A stretch of 64,000 nt of DNA from Humulus lupulus (Eukaryota > Streptophyta > Magnoliopsida > Rosales > Cannabaceae), in NCBI RefSeq assembly GCF_963169125.1, contig NC_084801.1, forward strand, positions 111,131,061-111,195,060, given 5' to 3'. Positions 1-13,315 of this stretch are shown piece after piece; the first letter of the stretch is position 1; each line of letters starts with the position of its first letter. Both the position numbers and the translations under genes were made by a program. The notes beneath the pieces are model-generated. The model had not been told where the DNA came from. It worked only from the letters and a program-made list of their open reading frames with translations, and did not search any database.

Positions 1-3000
1 GTTTCAAGATTAGTGTTATTTCTCAACGGGAATGTACTACTAGGTTTCGACTCCGATCTTGCAACTAGATCCTAAGTTGAGATTACACCACATATTTAGG
101 GAGTATTTTGAACCATTGGAACGGTCTGATCATATAATGGGGTCAACAAGCTTTGCCAATCACTCTATAATTTAGGTTTCGAGATAAGTTTTATTTCTCA
201 AACCTACGGTACTACTAGGTGTCGAGTCTAATCATGCAATGAGATCTTAAATTTAGCCTACCTCACACATTTAGTTGGAATTTAGGATCGTTGGAACTGT
301 TTGATCTTGTTACGGGGTCTCCAAGGATAGTCAATCACACTATAGGGTATGGCTCATGATCGTGTTATTTCTCAAAGCGAAGGTACTACTATAAGCCAAC
401 TCTGATCTCGTAACAAGATCCTAAATCGAGGCTAACTCACCCACTTAGGGGGATTTCAGCCCATTGGAACTGTCTGATCTTGGAACAGGGTCTCCGAGGA
501 TATTCTTATACCACAATAGGTCAAGTTTCAAGATTAGTGATATTTCACAAAAGGAAGGAACTTTTACGGGTTTACTCCAGACTCACAACAAAATCTAAAT
601 GGACCCTACATGACACAATTAGGGGGTATTACGGACCATTGCAGCGGTCAATTAGTGTTATGTCTCAGAGGGGTGGTACTACTAGGGGCTGACTTTGATA
701 TCGCAATGAGACCCTAAATCGAGTCTACATGACACAGTTAGGGGTATTTCGGACTTTTGGAACAATTTTATCTTGTAAGGGTGTCAACGAGCATAAACGA
801 TCACACTATAGGTCAGGTTTCATGATAAGTGTTCATTCTCAAACCAAAGGTACTACTAAGGGCGAGTCCGATCTCGAAACGAGATCCTAAATCTAGCCTA
901 CCTCACCAACTTAGGGGGTGTCCCAGACCGTTGGAGCGATCCAATCTTGTAACAGGGTCTCGAAGGAAAGCCGATTACACTATAGGTCAGGTTTCACGAT
1001 TAGTTTTTTTTTTCAAAGGGAAGGTACTACTAGGGGTCGACTCTAATCGCACAATGTGATCACAAATGGATCCTAACTTATCCACTTAGGGGGAGTTTCA
1101 GAACTTTGGAATGATCCAATTTTCTATCGTAGTCTACGAGAATAGCCGATAAAACAATAGGCTTGGTTTTAAGATTAGTGTTACTTTTCAACGGGATTGT
1201 ACAACTAGGGGCTGACTATGATCTCGCAACCAGATCCTAAATTGAGCCTATATCACACATTTAGGTAGTATTTCAGACCATTGGAATGGTCCGATCTTGT
1301 AACGTGGTCACCAAGCATAGCCGATCATACTTTAGGTTATGTTTCACTATAAGTGTTATTTCTCAAACTGATGGTACTGCTAGGGGTCGTGTTCGATCTT
1401 GCAGCGAGATATTAAATTGAGCCTACCTCATACATTTAGGGGTAATTTTGGATTGTTGGAACGGTTCGATCTTTTAATGGGGTCTCCAAGGATAGTCAAT
1501 CAAACTATAGGTAAAGTCTCATGATCAGTGTTATTTCTCAAAGTGAAGGTAATACTTTAAGCCGACTCTGATCTCGCAACGTGATTCTAAACGAGCCTAC
1601 CTTCCCCACTTAGGGGTTATTTAAGACAGTGGGAATGGTCTGATCTTATGACGGGGTCTTCGAGAAAAGCCGATCACACTATCGGATAGGTTTCACGATT
1701 AATGTTATTTCTCAATGGGAAGGAACTACTAGAGGCCGACTCTGATCTCGAAATGAGATTCTAAACCGATCCTACATGACACATTTTGGGGTATTTGGGA
1801 CAGTTGGAATTGTCTGATCTTGTGAGGGTGTCACCGAGCATAAATGATCAAACTATAGGTTATGTTTCACAATAAGTATTATTACTCAAATCGAAGGCAC
1901 TACTAAGGGCGGCTCCGATCTTGAAAGGAGATCCTATATCGATTCTACCTTTCCAAGTTAGGGGGTATTTCAGACTGTTGGAAGTGTTCGATCATGTAAC
2001 GGGGTCTCCAAGGATTGTCGTATACCACAATTGGTCATGTTTCACGATTAGTGTTATTTCTCAAAGGGATGGAACTACTAAGGGCTGAATCCGATCTCGC
2101 AATGAGATCCTAAATGGATCATGCAACATAAAATTAGGGGGTATTTTAGACCATTTCAGAGGTCCGATCTTGTAGCGGGTTCACCAAGCATAACCGATCA
2201 CACTATAGGTAAGGTTTCGCGATAAGTGTTATTTCTCAAACTGAAGGTAATACTAAGGGTTACTCTAATCTCGCAACGACTTCCTTAATCCATCTTACCT
2301 TACCCACTCAGGGGTTATTGAAGACATTTGGAGTGATCAAATCTTGTAACGATGTCTTCGAGAAAAGTCGATCACACTATTGGATAGGTTTAAAGATTAA
2401 TGTTATTTCTCTAAGGGAAGGAACTACTAGGGGCAGACTCCGATCTCACAACGAGATCCTAAATCGAGCCTACATGACACATTTAGGGGGTATTTTGGAA
2501 AGTTGGAACAGTCGGATCTTGAAAGGGCGTCACCGAGCATAACCGATCACACTATAGGTCAGGTTTCACAATAAGTGTTATTACTCAAACTGGAGGTACT
2601 ACTAAGGCCAACTCCGGTCACACAACAATATCCTAAATCAATCCTACCTCACCAACTTAAGGAGTATTTCAGACCACAGGAACAATCCAATCTTATAAAT
2701 GGATCTTGGAGGAAAGTCGATCACACTATAGGTCAGGTTTCACGATTATTGTTATTTATCTAAGGGAAGGTACTAATAGGGGTCGACTCCAATCTCGCAA
2801 TGAGATCATAAATAGAGCCTACCTCACCCACTTAGGGGGAATTTCAAAACTTTGGAACAGTGTGATCTTCTAACGGAGTCTATGATGATTGTCGATAAAA
2901 GAATAGGCTAGGTTTCAAGATTAGTGTTATTTATCAACGAGAAGGTACTACTAGGGTCCGACTCCGATCTCCCAACCAGATCCTAAATTGAGCCTACATC

Positions 3001-6000
3001 ACACATTTAGGTAGTATTTCGAACCACTAGAATGGTCCGATCAAATAACGGGGTCACCAAGCATAGCCAATCACACTATAGGTTAGGTTTTAGGATAAGA
3101 GTTATTTCTCAAACTAACGATACTATTAGGTGCCGAGTCTGATCTTGCCACGAGATCATATATTGATCCTACCTCACAAATTTAGTGGGAATTTTGGATC
3201 GTTGGAACCGTTCTATCTTGTAACAGGGTCTCCAAGGATAGTCAATCACACGATAGGTAATGTCTCGTGATCGTGTTATTTCTTAAAGCGAAGGAACTAC
3301 TATAAGCGAACTCTGATCTCGCAACTAGATCCTAAATTGAGTCTACCTCACCCACTAAAGGGGATTTCGAAACTTTGGAAGTGTTCAATCACATAACGGG
3401 GTCTCTGAGGTTAGTCGTATACCACAATTAGTCAGATTTAACGTTTAGTGATATTTCTCAAAGGGATGGAACTACTAGGGGTCGTCATGAATCTCGTAAC
3501 AAGATCCTAAATGGATCCTACATCAAAAAATTAGGGGGTATTTCAGACCATTTCAGAGGTCCGATCTTGTTGCGGGTTCACCGAGCATAACCGATCACAC
3601 TATAGGTAAGGTTTCACAATAAGTGTTATTTCTCAAACTGAAGGCACTACTAAGGGCAACTCTGATCTCGCAACGACTTCCTTAATCCATCCTAGCTTAC
3701 CCACTTAGGGGGTATTGAAGACAGTTGGAGTGGTCCAATCTTGTAACAGTGTCTTCAAGAAAAGTCGATCGCACTATAGGATAGGTTTAAGGATTAATGT
3801 TATTTCTCTAAGGGAAGGAACTACTAGGAGCGGACTCCGATCTCACAACAAAAAACCAAAACTGAGCCTACATGAAACATTTAGGGAGAATTTTGGACTG
3901 TTGGAACAGTCTGATCTTGAAAGGGCGTCACCGAGCATAACCGATCACACTATAGGTAAGGTTTCACAATAAGTGCTATTACTCAAACCAAAGGTACTAC
4001 TAAGGGTGACTCCAATCTCAAAACAAGATCCTAAATCAATCCTACCTCACCAACTTAAGGGGTATTTCCAACTACTGAAACGATCCAATCTAGTAACTGG
4101 GTCTTGGAGGAAAGCCAATCACACTATTGGTCATGTTTCACGATTAGTGTTATTTTTCTAAGGGAAGGTACTACTAGAGGTTGACTCTGATCTCGCAATG
4201 AGATCATAAGTAGAGCCTACGTCACCCACTTAGGGGGAATTTTGGATCTTTAGAACAGTCTGATCTTCTAACGGAGTCTATGAGGATTGCCGATAAAACA
4301 ATAGGCTAGGTTTCAAGATTAGTGTTATTTATCAATGGGAAGGTACTACTAGGGTCCGACTCCAATCTCCCAACCATATCCTAAATTGAGCCTACATCAC
4401 ACATTTAGGGAGTATTTCGAACCATTGGAATGGTCCGATCTTATAACAGGGTCACCAAGCATCGCTGGTCACACTATAGGTTAGGTTTTAGGATTAGTGT
4501 TATTTCTCAAACCAACGATACTACTAGGTGCCGAGTCTGATCTTGCAACGAGATCTTATACTGATCCTACCTCACACATTTAGTGGGAATTTTGGACCTT
4601 TGGAACCGTTCGATCTTGTAACAGGGTCTCCAAGGATAGTCAATCACACTATAGGTCATGTCTCATGATTGTGTTATTTCTCAAAGTGAAGGTACTACTA
4701 TATGCCAACTCTGATATCGCAACGATGTCCAAAATCGAGGCTACCTCACCCACTTAGGAGGATTTCAGACCTTTGGAAGTGTCCGATCACGTAACGGGGT
4801 CTCTGAGGAATGTCCTATACCACAATTGGTTAGGTTTCACGAATAGTGTTATTTCTCGAAGGAATGGAACTACTAGGGGCCGACTTCGATCTCCCAACAT
4901 TATCCTAAATTGAGCCGACATCACACATTTAGGGAGTATTTCAAACCATTGGAATGGTCCGATCTTATAACGGGGTCACCAAGCATAGCCGATCACATTA
5001 TAAGTTAGGTATTAGGATAAGTGTTATTTCTCAAACCGACGATACTACTAGGTGTCGAGTCTAATCTTTCAACCAGATATTATATTTGTCCTACCTCACA
5101 CATGTAGTGGGAATTTTGGACCGTTGGAACCATTCAATCCTTTAATAGGGTCTCCAAGGATAGTCAATCACACTATAGGTAATTTCTCAAAGGGATAATA
5201 CCTCTATAAGCCAACTCTGATCTCACAACGAGATCCTAAATTGAGGCTACCTCACCCACTTAGGGGGATTTCGGACCTTCGGAAGTGTCCAGTCATGTAA
5301 CGAGGTCTCCAAGTAATGTCATATACCACAATTGGTCAGGTTTCACGATTCGTGTTATTTCTCAAAGGGATGGAACTACTAGGGGCCGACTCCGATCTTG
5401 CAATGTTATCCTAAATGGATCATAACTCTTAAAATTAGGGGGTATTTTGGACCATTGTAGAGGTCCGATCTTGTAGCGGGTTCACCGAGCATAACCGATC
5501 ACACTTTCGTTAAAGTTTCAGGATAAGTGTTATTTCTCTAACTGAAGGTACTACTATGGTCTACTCTCATCTCGCGATGGCTTCCTTAGTCCATCCTACC
5601 TTACCCACTTAGGGGGTATTTAAGACATTTGGAGTGGTCTGATCTTGTAACGGGGTCTTCGAGTAAAGCCAATCACACTATAGGACAGGTTTAAGGAACT
5701 ACTAGGGGTAGACTCCGATCTCACAACTAGATCCTAAATGGAGCCTACATGACACATTTATGGGGTATTTTGGACTATTGGAACAGTCTGATCTTCAAAG
5801 GGCGTCACCGAGCATAACTGATCACACTATAGGTCAGGTTTCACTATAAGTGTTATTTCTCAAACCGAAGGTACTACTAAGGGCGACTCCGATCTTGAAA
5901 CGAGAACCTAAATCAATCCTAACTGACCAACTTAAGGTGTATTTCAGACCGCTGGAATGATCCAATCTTGTAACCGGGTCTTGGAGGAAATCTGATCACA

Positions 6001-9000
6001 CTATAGGTCAGGTTTCAAGATTAGTGTTATTTTTCTAAGAGAAGGTTCTACTAGGGATCGACTCAGATCTAGCAATGAGATCGTAAATAAAGCTTACCTC
6101 ACCCACTTAGGGGGATTTTTGGATCTTTCGAACAGTCCGATCTTCTAACAGAGTCTATTAGGATTGTCAATAAAATAATAGGCTAGGTTTCAAGATTAGT
6201 GTTATTTATCAACGGGAAGGTACTACTAGGGTTCAACTTCGATCTCCCAACAATATCCTAAATTGAGCCTACATCAAACAATTAGGGAATATTTCGAACC
6301 ATTGGAATGGTTTGATCTTATAACGGGGTCACCAAGCATAGCCGATCACCCAATAGGTTAGGTTTTAGGATAAGTGTTATTTCTCAAAACGAGGGTACTA
6401 CTAGGTGTCGAGTCCACATTGTGTCGGAATTTTGGACGTTGGAATCGTTCGAACATGCAACAGGGTCTCCAAGGACAGTCAATCACACTATAGGTAATGT
6501 CTCATGATCGTGTTATTTCTCAAAGCAAAGGTACTACTATAAGCTGACTCTGATCACGCATCGAGATCCTAAATCGAGGCTACCTCACCCACTAAGGGGG
6601 CTTTTGGACCTTTGGAAGTGTACGATCATGTAACGGGATCTCCGAGGATTGTCGTATACCACAATTGGTCAGGTTTCATGATTAGTGTTATTTCTCAAAG
6701 GGAGGGAAGTACTAGGGGCCGACTCTGATCTCACAACGAGATCCTAAATGGTGCCTACATCACATAATTAGGGAATATTTCAAACCATTGGAATGGTTCG
6801 ATCTTGTAACGGGGTCACCAAGCATAGCCGATCACCCAATAGGTTAGGTTTTATGATAAGTGATATTTCTCAAAATGAGGGTACTACTAGGTGTCGAGTC
6901 TGATCTTGCAACGAGATTTTATATCCGACCTCACACATTGAGTCAGAATTTTGGACGTTGGAACCGTTCGAACTTGTAACAGGGTCTCCAAGGAGATTCA
7001 ATCACACTATAGGGAATGTCTCATGATCGTGTTATTTCTCAAAGCGAAGGTACTACTATAAGTCAACTTTGATCTCGCATCGAGATCCTTAATCGAGGCT
7101 ACCTCACCAACTTAGGGGGCTTTTGGACCGTCGGAAGTGTGTGATCATGCAACAAGATCTCCGAGGATTGTCATATACCACAATTGGTCAGGTTTCACGA
7201 TTAGTGTTATTTCTCAAAGGGAGGGAAGTACTAGGGGCCAACTCTGATCTCACAAGGAGATCCTAAATGGAGCCCAATTCACACAATTAGGGAATATTTC
7301 AAACCATTGGAATGGTTCGATCTTATAACGGGGTCACCAAGCATAGCCGATCACCCAATAGGTTAGGTTTTAGGATAAGTGATATTTCTCAAAACGAGGG
7401 TACTACTAGGTGTCGGCCTCACACATTGAGTCGGAATTTTGGACGTTGGAACCGTTCGATCTTGTAACAGGGTCTCCAAGGACAGTCAATCAAACTATAG
7501 GTAATGTCTCATGATCGTGTTATTTCTCAAAGTGAAGGTACTACTATAAGCCGACTCTAATCACGCATCGAGTTCCTAAATCGAGGCTACCTCACCAACT
7601 TAGGGGGATTTTGGACCTTTGGAAGTGTACGATCATGTAACGGGATCTCCGGGGATTGTCGTATACCACAATTGGTCAGGTTTCACGATTAGTGTTATTT
7701 CTCGAAGGGAGGGAAGTACTAGGGGCCGACTTTGATCTCACTACGAGATCCTAAATGGAGCCTACATCACACAATTAGGGAATATTTCAAACCATTGGAA
7801 TGGTTCGATCTTATAACGGGGTCACCAAGCATAGCCGATCACCCAATAGGTTAGGTTTTAGGATAAGTGTTATTTCTCAAAACGAGGGTACTACTAGGTG
7901 TCGAGTCTGATCTTGCAACGAGATCTTATATTGATCCAACCTCACACATTGAGTCGAAATTTTGGACGTTAGAACCGTTCGAACTTGTAACAGGGTCTCC
8001 AAGGACAGTCAATCACACTATAGGTAATGTCTCATGATCATGTTATTTCTCAAAGCAAAGGTACTACTATAAGCCGACTCTGATCTCGCATCGAGATCCT
8101 AAATTGAGGCTACCTCACCCACTTAGGGGGCTTTTGGACCTTTGGAAGTGTACGATCATGTAACGGGATCTCCGAGGATTGTCGTATACCACAATTGGTC
8201 AGGTTTCATGATTAGTGTTATTTCTCAAAGGGAGGGAAGTACTAGGGGCTGACTCTGATCTCACAACGAGATCCTAAATGGAGCCTACCTCACAAAATTA
8301 GGGGTTATTTTGGACCATTGCATTGTTCTGATCTTGTAGCAGGTTCCCCATGGATAACCAATCACACTATAGTTAAAGTTTAACGAAAACTGTTATTTCT
8401 CAAACAGAAGGGCTACTCTGATCTCGCAATGACTTCCTTAAGGGAGCCCACCTTACCCACTTAGGGGGTATTTAAGACATTTGGAATGGTCTGATCTTGT
8501 AATGGGGTCTTCGAGAAAAGTCGATCACGCTATAGGACAGGTTTCACGATTAATGTTATTTCTCAAAGGGAAGGAACTACTAGGGGCGGACTTCGATCTC
8601 ACAATGAGATCCTAAACTGAGCCTACATGACACATTTAGGGAGTATTTCAAACCAATGGAACGGTCCAATCTTATAACGGGCTCACCAAGCATAGTCCAT
8701 CACACTATAGGTTAGGTTTCAGGATAAGTGTTATTTCTCAAACCGATGGTACTACTAGGTGTCGAGTCTGATCTTGCAACGAGATCTTAAATTGAGCTTA
8801 CCTCACACATTAAGGGGGAATTTTGGACCATTGGAACCGTTCGATCTTGTAACGGGGTCTCTAAGCATAGTCAATCACACAATACCTAATCTCTCATGAT
8901 CGTGTTGTTTCTCCAAGTGAAAGTACTACTATAAGTCGACTCTGATCTTGCAACGAGATCCTAAATCGAGGCTACCTCACCCATACAGGGGGATTTAAGG

Positions 9001-9850
9001 CCTTTGGAACTGTCCAATCTTGTAACGGGGTCTCTGAGGATAGTCGGATACCACAATAGGTCAGGTTTCACAATTAGTGATATTTTTAAAAGGGAAGGAA
9101 CTTTTAGGGGTTGACTCTGATCTCGCAACAAAATCCTAAATAGATCCTACATCACACAATTAGGGTGTATTACAGGCCATTGCAACGATCGATCTTGTAA
9201 CTAGGTCACTGGGCATAACCGGTCCCATTATAGGTAAGGTTTCAGGATAAGGGTTATTTCTCCAACTGAAGGTACTAATAAGGGCGACTCCGATCTCACA
9301 ATGACATCCTTAATCTAGCCTACCTTGCCCACTTAAGGGGAAATTTAAATTGTTGGAATGGTCTGATCTTGTAACAGGATCATTGAGGAATGCCGATCAC
9401 ACTATAGGACCAGTTTCACTATTAGTGTTATTTCTCAAAGGGAAGGCACTTCTAGGGGTTGACTTTGAACTCGCAACGAGATCCTAAATCAAGGCTACCT
9501 GACACATTTAGGGGCTATTTAAGTCTTTTGGAATGGTTTTATCTTGTAAGGGCGTCATCGAGCATAACCGATCACACTATAGGTTAGGTTTCACGATAAG
9601 TGTTATTTCTCAAACCAAAGGTACTACTAAGGGCGAGTCTGATCTTGAAACGAGATCCTAAATCAAGCCTACCTCACCAACTTAGGGGGTATTTCAAACT
9701 ACTGGAGCGATCCAATCTTGTGACAGGGTCTCGGAGGAAAGCCAATCACACTATAGGTCAAGTTTCACGATTAGTGTTATTTTCAAAGGGAAGGTACTAC
9801 TGGGGATTGACTCCGATCTTGCAATGAAATCATAAATAGAGCCTACCTCA
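1..9850 (+). repeat. Satellite array, ~174-bp monomer, with higher-order structure
   Basis: About 56 diverged tandem monomers. Each opens with a block like GTTTCACGATTAGTGTTATT, then TTCTCAAAGGGAAGGTACTA, then a short dyad GATCTCGCAACGAGATC, a block CACCCACTTAGGGGG and a tail like GGGGTCTCCAAGGATAG. Adjacent monomers belong to distinct variant classes that recur in a fixed order: the class reading CTCATGATCGTG recurs near 350, 1516, 3261 and 4659; the class reading TTTCAAGATTAG...CAACGGG near 1165, 2910 and 4309. The clearest higher-order period is 8 monomers (about 1.40 kb) between 2.9 and 5 kb. No convincing coding content; the short ORFs here are satellite read-through. The left end lies outside the window. 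The right end joins a truncated gag at about 9850 without a visible TSD. Confidence 0.95.
6250..8300 (+). repeat. Locally homogenised 3-monomer higher-order repeat
   Basis: Within the array, a block of three monomers repeats about four times at 485-520 bp spacing. The marker string GGGAATATTTC occurs near 6285, 6770, 7289 and 7778. One monomer in each unit is a hybrid whose first half matches one class and second half another, and one monomer is shortened by deletion, which explains a period shorter than 3 x 174. Copies are visibly more alike than elsewhere in the array, implying recent unequal exchange or local amplification. Confidence 0.8.
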
Positions 9851-10700
9851 GGCTCCTCCTTGGGATGTTGGCCTACAGATCCCACAAGTTGTGACACCAG
9901 TGCTAGCCCAACCCATGTTGGCAGTCCAGACCCACTGCGAGCAGAGTAGTGGATGAACATGACTTCTTCTATTATGGATTTCATGAGGGTAGAAGGAAAT
10001 GAGAGGGTGACTTGTGCAAGGTACATGTTGAGGGAATATTCCTGCATCTAGTGGGAAGTTGTGTCCCAAAGGAGGGATGTGACTATCATGACTTGGGATG
10101 AATTCTAAGATGCTCCAACGAGTAGTATTACATTGTTGCAGTTCAAGCTGCAAAGGTTGATGAATTCATCAATTTGATCCAGAATAGAATGATCATCATA
10201 GATTATTGCTTTGAAGATTGACCGGTTGTTGAAGTTTACACTAGATTTGGTGCCTACTAACATGGCACGGGGGGTGGCTTTATAAGGGGACTGAATGTAA
10301 TGTTAGCTCGTGATGTTAAGATAACATATTATTCGAGGATTACCACTTATGCCTAGGTAGTGGAGAAAGCCCATTTAGCTGAGGGGGCCGAAGATAAGAT
10401 ATACTCGGAGGACGGTGCCCCATTTTTCTAGTTCTAGCCAGAGTAGTGGCCCAAGTGAGCAGAAGAAATGCCCCAGATTCTTTTGTTTCTTATGGTCTAG
10501 ATAGGAGGGCTAATGGTGTTGTTAGTAGCCGTCAGGGTGGGGGAGAGAATTGGAGAAGCTTCCCAATGTGTCCATGGTGTAGGCAACGACATCTGTGGGA
10601 GCGTCAGTCATTTGAGGAAGGAATGCCCACAAGCCAGAAAAGAAGAACCAAAGGGGAGTTACAACCTCACCCCAGCCAGAGTGTTCACTTTTAGCCAGAC
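9851..10700 (+). pseudogene. gag remnant of gypsy element L0
   Basis: Degenerate gag of a Ty3/gypsy element. Recognisable by close similarity to the gag at 29860-30760: the stretch around 9940-10060 corresponds to the QAE/WMN...FMRVEGNERV region, and 10440-10690 corresponds to the Ser/Gly-rich and zinc-knuckle region. Several frameshifts and stops. The normal start, primer-binding site and 5' LTR are missing; satellite sequence is fused directly upstream. gag encodes the structural capsid/nucleocapsid protein of the particle, but this copy cannot make it. Confidence 0.85.
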
Positions 10701-10734
10701 CGAGGCTGAGGCTATTCCCTCAGTCCTGACATGT

Positions 10735-11060
10735 CAAATTCCTAGTGCATGTTCTTCATTTATTGCATTGATTGATTCAGGAGCTACTCATTCATCTGTA
10801 TCTTCTAGGGTGATAGATCATTTGTGTAGACCTTGTGATTTGTATGCTAGGGGATTCAGGACTTTGTTGTCAAGTGGGGAAATGGTAGTCTCTAGGAGGT
10901 GGGTTAGAGAATTACCAGTAGAGATAGACAGTAGGGAGTTGTCTGTGGATCTGATCGAACTGGTGATGGATGACTTTGATATGATTATGGGATAGATTGG
11001 TTATCAAAGTACGGGTGACAATAAATTGCAAGCATCGGATGGTGACTTTTGAACTGGATA
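10735..11060 (+). pseudogene. Aspartic protease remnant, element L0
   Basis: Retroviral-type aspartic protease segment of pol. The active-site triad region reads LIDSGATHSSVSS, with the DSG codons near 10774-10782, followed by the ELPVEIDSRELSVDLIELVM stretch and MDDFDMI. The frame is open from 10513 to 10995 and then broken just after DMIMG. It would cleave the Gag-Pol polyprotein; the upstream frame is not joined to a usable gag here. Confidence 0.88.
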
Positions 11061-11099
11061 GAGAGTAAATTTTTGTGCTTGTAGGGACAGTGAGTGGAC

Positions 11100-12287
11100 C
11101 ACGAGTACCTATGATCTCTGCATTGAAGGATAGAGACCTATTGTAAGATAGTTGCATAGGATTTCTAGCGAACATAGTGGATACCTCTAGGATTGCTTCG
11201 GTTGGACTAGATGAGACCAGACTAGTGCATGAGTTTCCTGATGTATCCCCTGTAGACCTACCAGGATTGCCACCACACCGAGAAATCGAGTTTGTCATAG
11301 AGTTGGTGCCAGGGGTGGAGCCAGTATCAAGGAACGCATATGGAATGGCTCCAGCAGAGGTGAAGGAGTGGAAGATCCAGTTACACTAGATCTAGGATTC
11401 ATGAGACCCAGTTTTTCACCATGGAGTGCTCCAGGGTTGTTCGTCAAGAAGAAGGATGGGTCCTTAAGATTGTGCATCAACTATAGATAGCTGAGTAAGC
11501 TGACTATCAAGAATAAGTATCCACTACCCAAGATCGACGACTTGTTTGACCAGCTACAGGGGAAGACGGTGTTTTTGAAGATTGACCTTTGGTCAGACTA
11601 CCATCAGTTAAGGTTTAAGGAGGAGAACATACCAAAGACCGTGCTCTATACAAGGTATGGACATTATGAATTCTTGGTCATGTCCTTTGGATTAACTAAC
11701 GCTCCAGCACCCTTCATGGACTTGATGAATAGGGTCTCCAGAGATTACTTGGATAAGTTTGTGATCGTATTGATCGATGATATAATGGTGTATCCCAATC
11801 AGAGACAGAGCATAAGTAGTATCTTTGTTTGGTACTACAGCAGTTAAGAGAGCATAGGCTATATGCTAAGTTCAGTAAATATGAGTTTTTTTGCCCCAAG
11901 TAACATTTCTAGCCCAAATTGTGAGTATGGAGGGGATCTTGGTAGAACCAACCAAGATAGAGGCAGTGAGAGATTGACCGAGACTGAGCACTGTACCAAA
12001 GATTAGAAGCTTCTTGGGATTAACAGGGTACTATTGGCATTTTGTTGAGGGATTCTACACAATAGCCGAGCTAACATGTAAGAAGATCAAGTATGTCTAG
12101 ACAGATAGATGTGAGAACAGTTTCAAGGAGTTGAAGCGGTGACTGATCACCGCTCCTGTACTGAGTCTTCCATCGAACAAGGAAAAGTTTGTAGTCTACT
12201 ACGATGCTTCGAGGCAGGGTTTGGGATGTGTATTGATGCAAGCTGGGAAGGTGATAGCCTACGCGTCTAGACAACTGAAGGAGTATG
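11100..12287 (+). pseudogene. Reverse transcriptase and start of RNase H, element L0 (5' half)
   Basis: RT of a Ty3/gypsy element. Visible landmarks: [16 protein letters not shown] near 11440, then a stop; [16 protein letters not shown] near 11520; [20 protein letters not shown] near 11655; and the catalytic box LIDDIMVY near 11770, where the two Asp of xxDD are kept. RNase H begins near 12190 ([18 protein letters not shown]) and runs to QLKEY, where the frame is cut at 12287 by insertion of L1. It continues at 37573. Stops at the CINYR position and after IDDIM show it is dead. Confidence 0.9.
12283..12287 (+). repeat. Target-site duplication GTATG (left copy) of solo LTR L1
   Basis: GTATG here, immediately before the LTR start TGTAACGTC, is repeated at 37573-37577 directly after the LTR end GCGTTACA. 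Joining the two flanks restores the RNase H reading (…LKEY then GQRYPTYDLE), so 12288-37572 is a single insertion site that later accumulated the nest. Confidence 0.95.
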
Positions 12288-13315
12288 TGTAACGTCTTGA
12301 ATTCCCTAATATGGCTTAATGCCTGGAGTGGGGGGGGGTAAGAGGGCCATAATTGATTTAATATGCGATAATGTGATTATATGCATGATTATGTGAATTA
12401 TATTATTATATGATGATAATTGCATGCATGTGGGCCCACTTCTTATTAGAAGGGAATTTTCGTTATTTTGGCCATTGAGAGCATATTTGTATATTTATGT
12501 GCCTGTTTGTGAGTTATGGGTGAGACCACATTATTATGTAGATATGTTTGAGCTATTCGACATGAGACGATCCTAGGATGCAAGTTAGCAGTTTGGTCAT
12601 AACGGGGTTAATTACTGGGCTCGGGTTAAGCCTAGGGGATAAATTGGTGTTTAGTACATTACCGGGAATGAGCGGGTAATGGGATATGATTTAAAAATTA
12701 TTTTGGGATATTTGAAGTGACGGGAATTCGAGGACGTTAATTATGATTAACGGGATAGGTGGGAAATGAGAATTATACCCTTGTGGTGGCTTTGAAGGAT
12801 TAATATGAGTTAGAGATATTTCTGTCATTTTGGCTTTTAGATAGACTTAAGTGGGATGGCTGTAGAAGGTTAAGGAAAAAATAGAGTTCTCTATTCTCAT
12901 CTCTCTCTCTCTCTCTCTTGGTTTGGTATTTTGAAGCTAAGCTATAGGATTAACTTGTGGAATTAAGGCTTGAAAGTTTAGGGATTGTGTTCAACATCTA
13001 AACGGGTTAAATTTTGGGATTGAGGTAAGGTTTTCAACTTGAATTTTTAAGGTTATGTTTGAGCTTGAGATTTTGATCTTACAAGTGGATATTTGTTGGT
13101 GTTTTGGGTGTTTCCAAGCTTGGGTTTTTCCGTTAAAAGTAGTGATAATGTTGTGGTGATGATTAATTGAGGTATTGGGATTCGTTTGATGAAGATTTGG
13201 CTTAGTTTGAATTGAGAAAAATGCAAGGGAGCTAGGTTCATGGGGTCAAGTCACGACCGAGTTCATGAAAGTTGCGACTTGAATGCATCCCAGAGCCTCC
13301 CCGCGGTTTTGTCTA
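12288..13315 (+). mobile_element. Solo LTR L1, part 1 of 3
   Basis: Begins TGTAACGTCTTGAATTCCCT, the conserved start of this window's long gypsy LTRs, and continues with the shared ATTAGCGTGCC/GGAGGG-type motifs, the purine/GC-rich block near 13240-13310 and a CT microsatellite at about 12897-12920. It is cut at 13315 by the CACTA element. With 27039-27485 and 36508-37572 it makes one ~2.5-kb LTR flanked by GTATG duplications and no internal region, i.e. a solo LTR left by LTR-LTR recombination. Confidence 0.9.

Noticed and set aside
480..4161. Series of 60-85 codon ORFs in the first 10 kb
   Set aside because: They are the same satellite monomer read in different phases (recurrent LLLKPKVLLR-type peptide); they follow the tandem period and have no independent coding evidence.
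1..9850. 5S rDNA or telomeric repeats
   Set aside because: No 5S internal control region and no TTTAGGG runs; only single TTTAGGG-like strings within monomers (ACTTAGGGGG).
9751..10153. Two ~100-codon minus-strand ORFs across the satellite/gag junction
   Set aside because: Antisense shadows of the gag remnant; no recognisable domain.
12897..12920. CT-repeat as a promoter element
   Set aside because: A simple microsatellite; similar tracts at 34820-34850 and 45740-45777 vary freely in length, with no other promoter signal.
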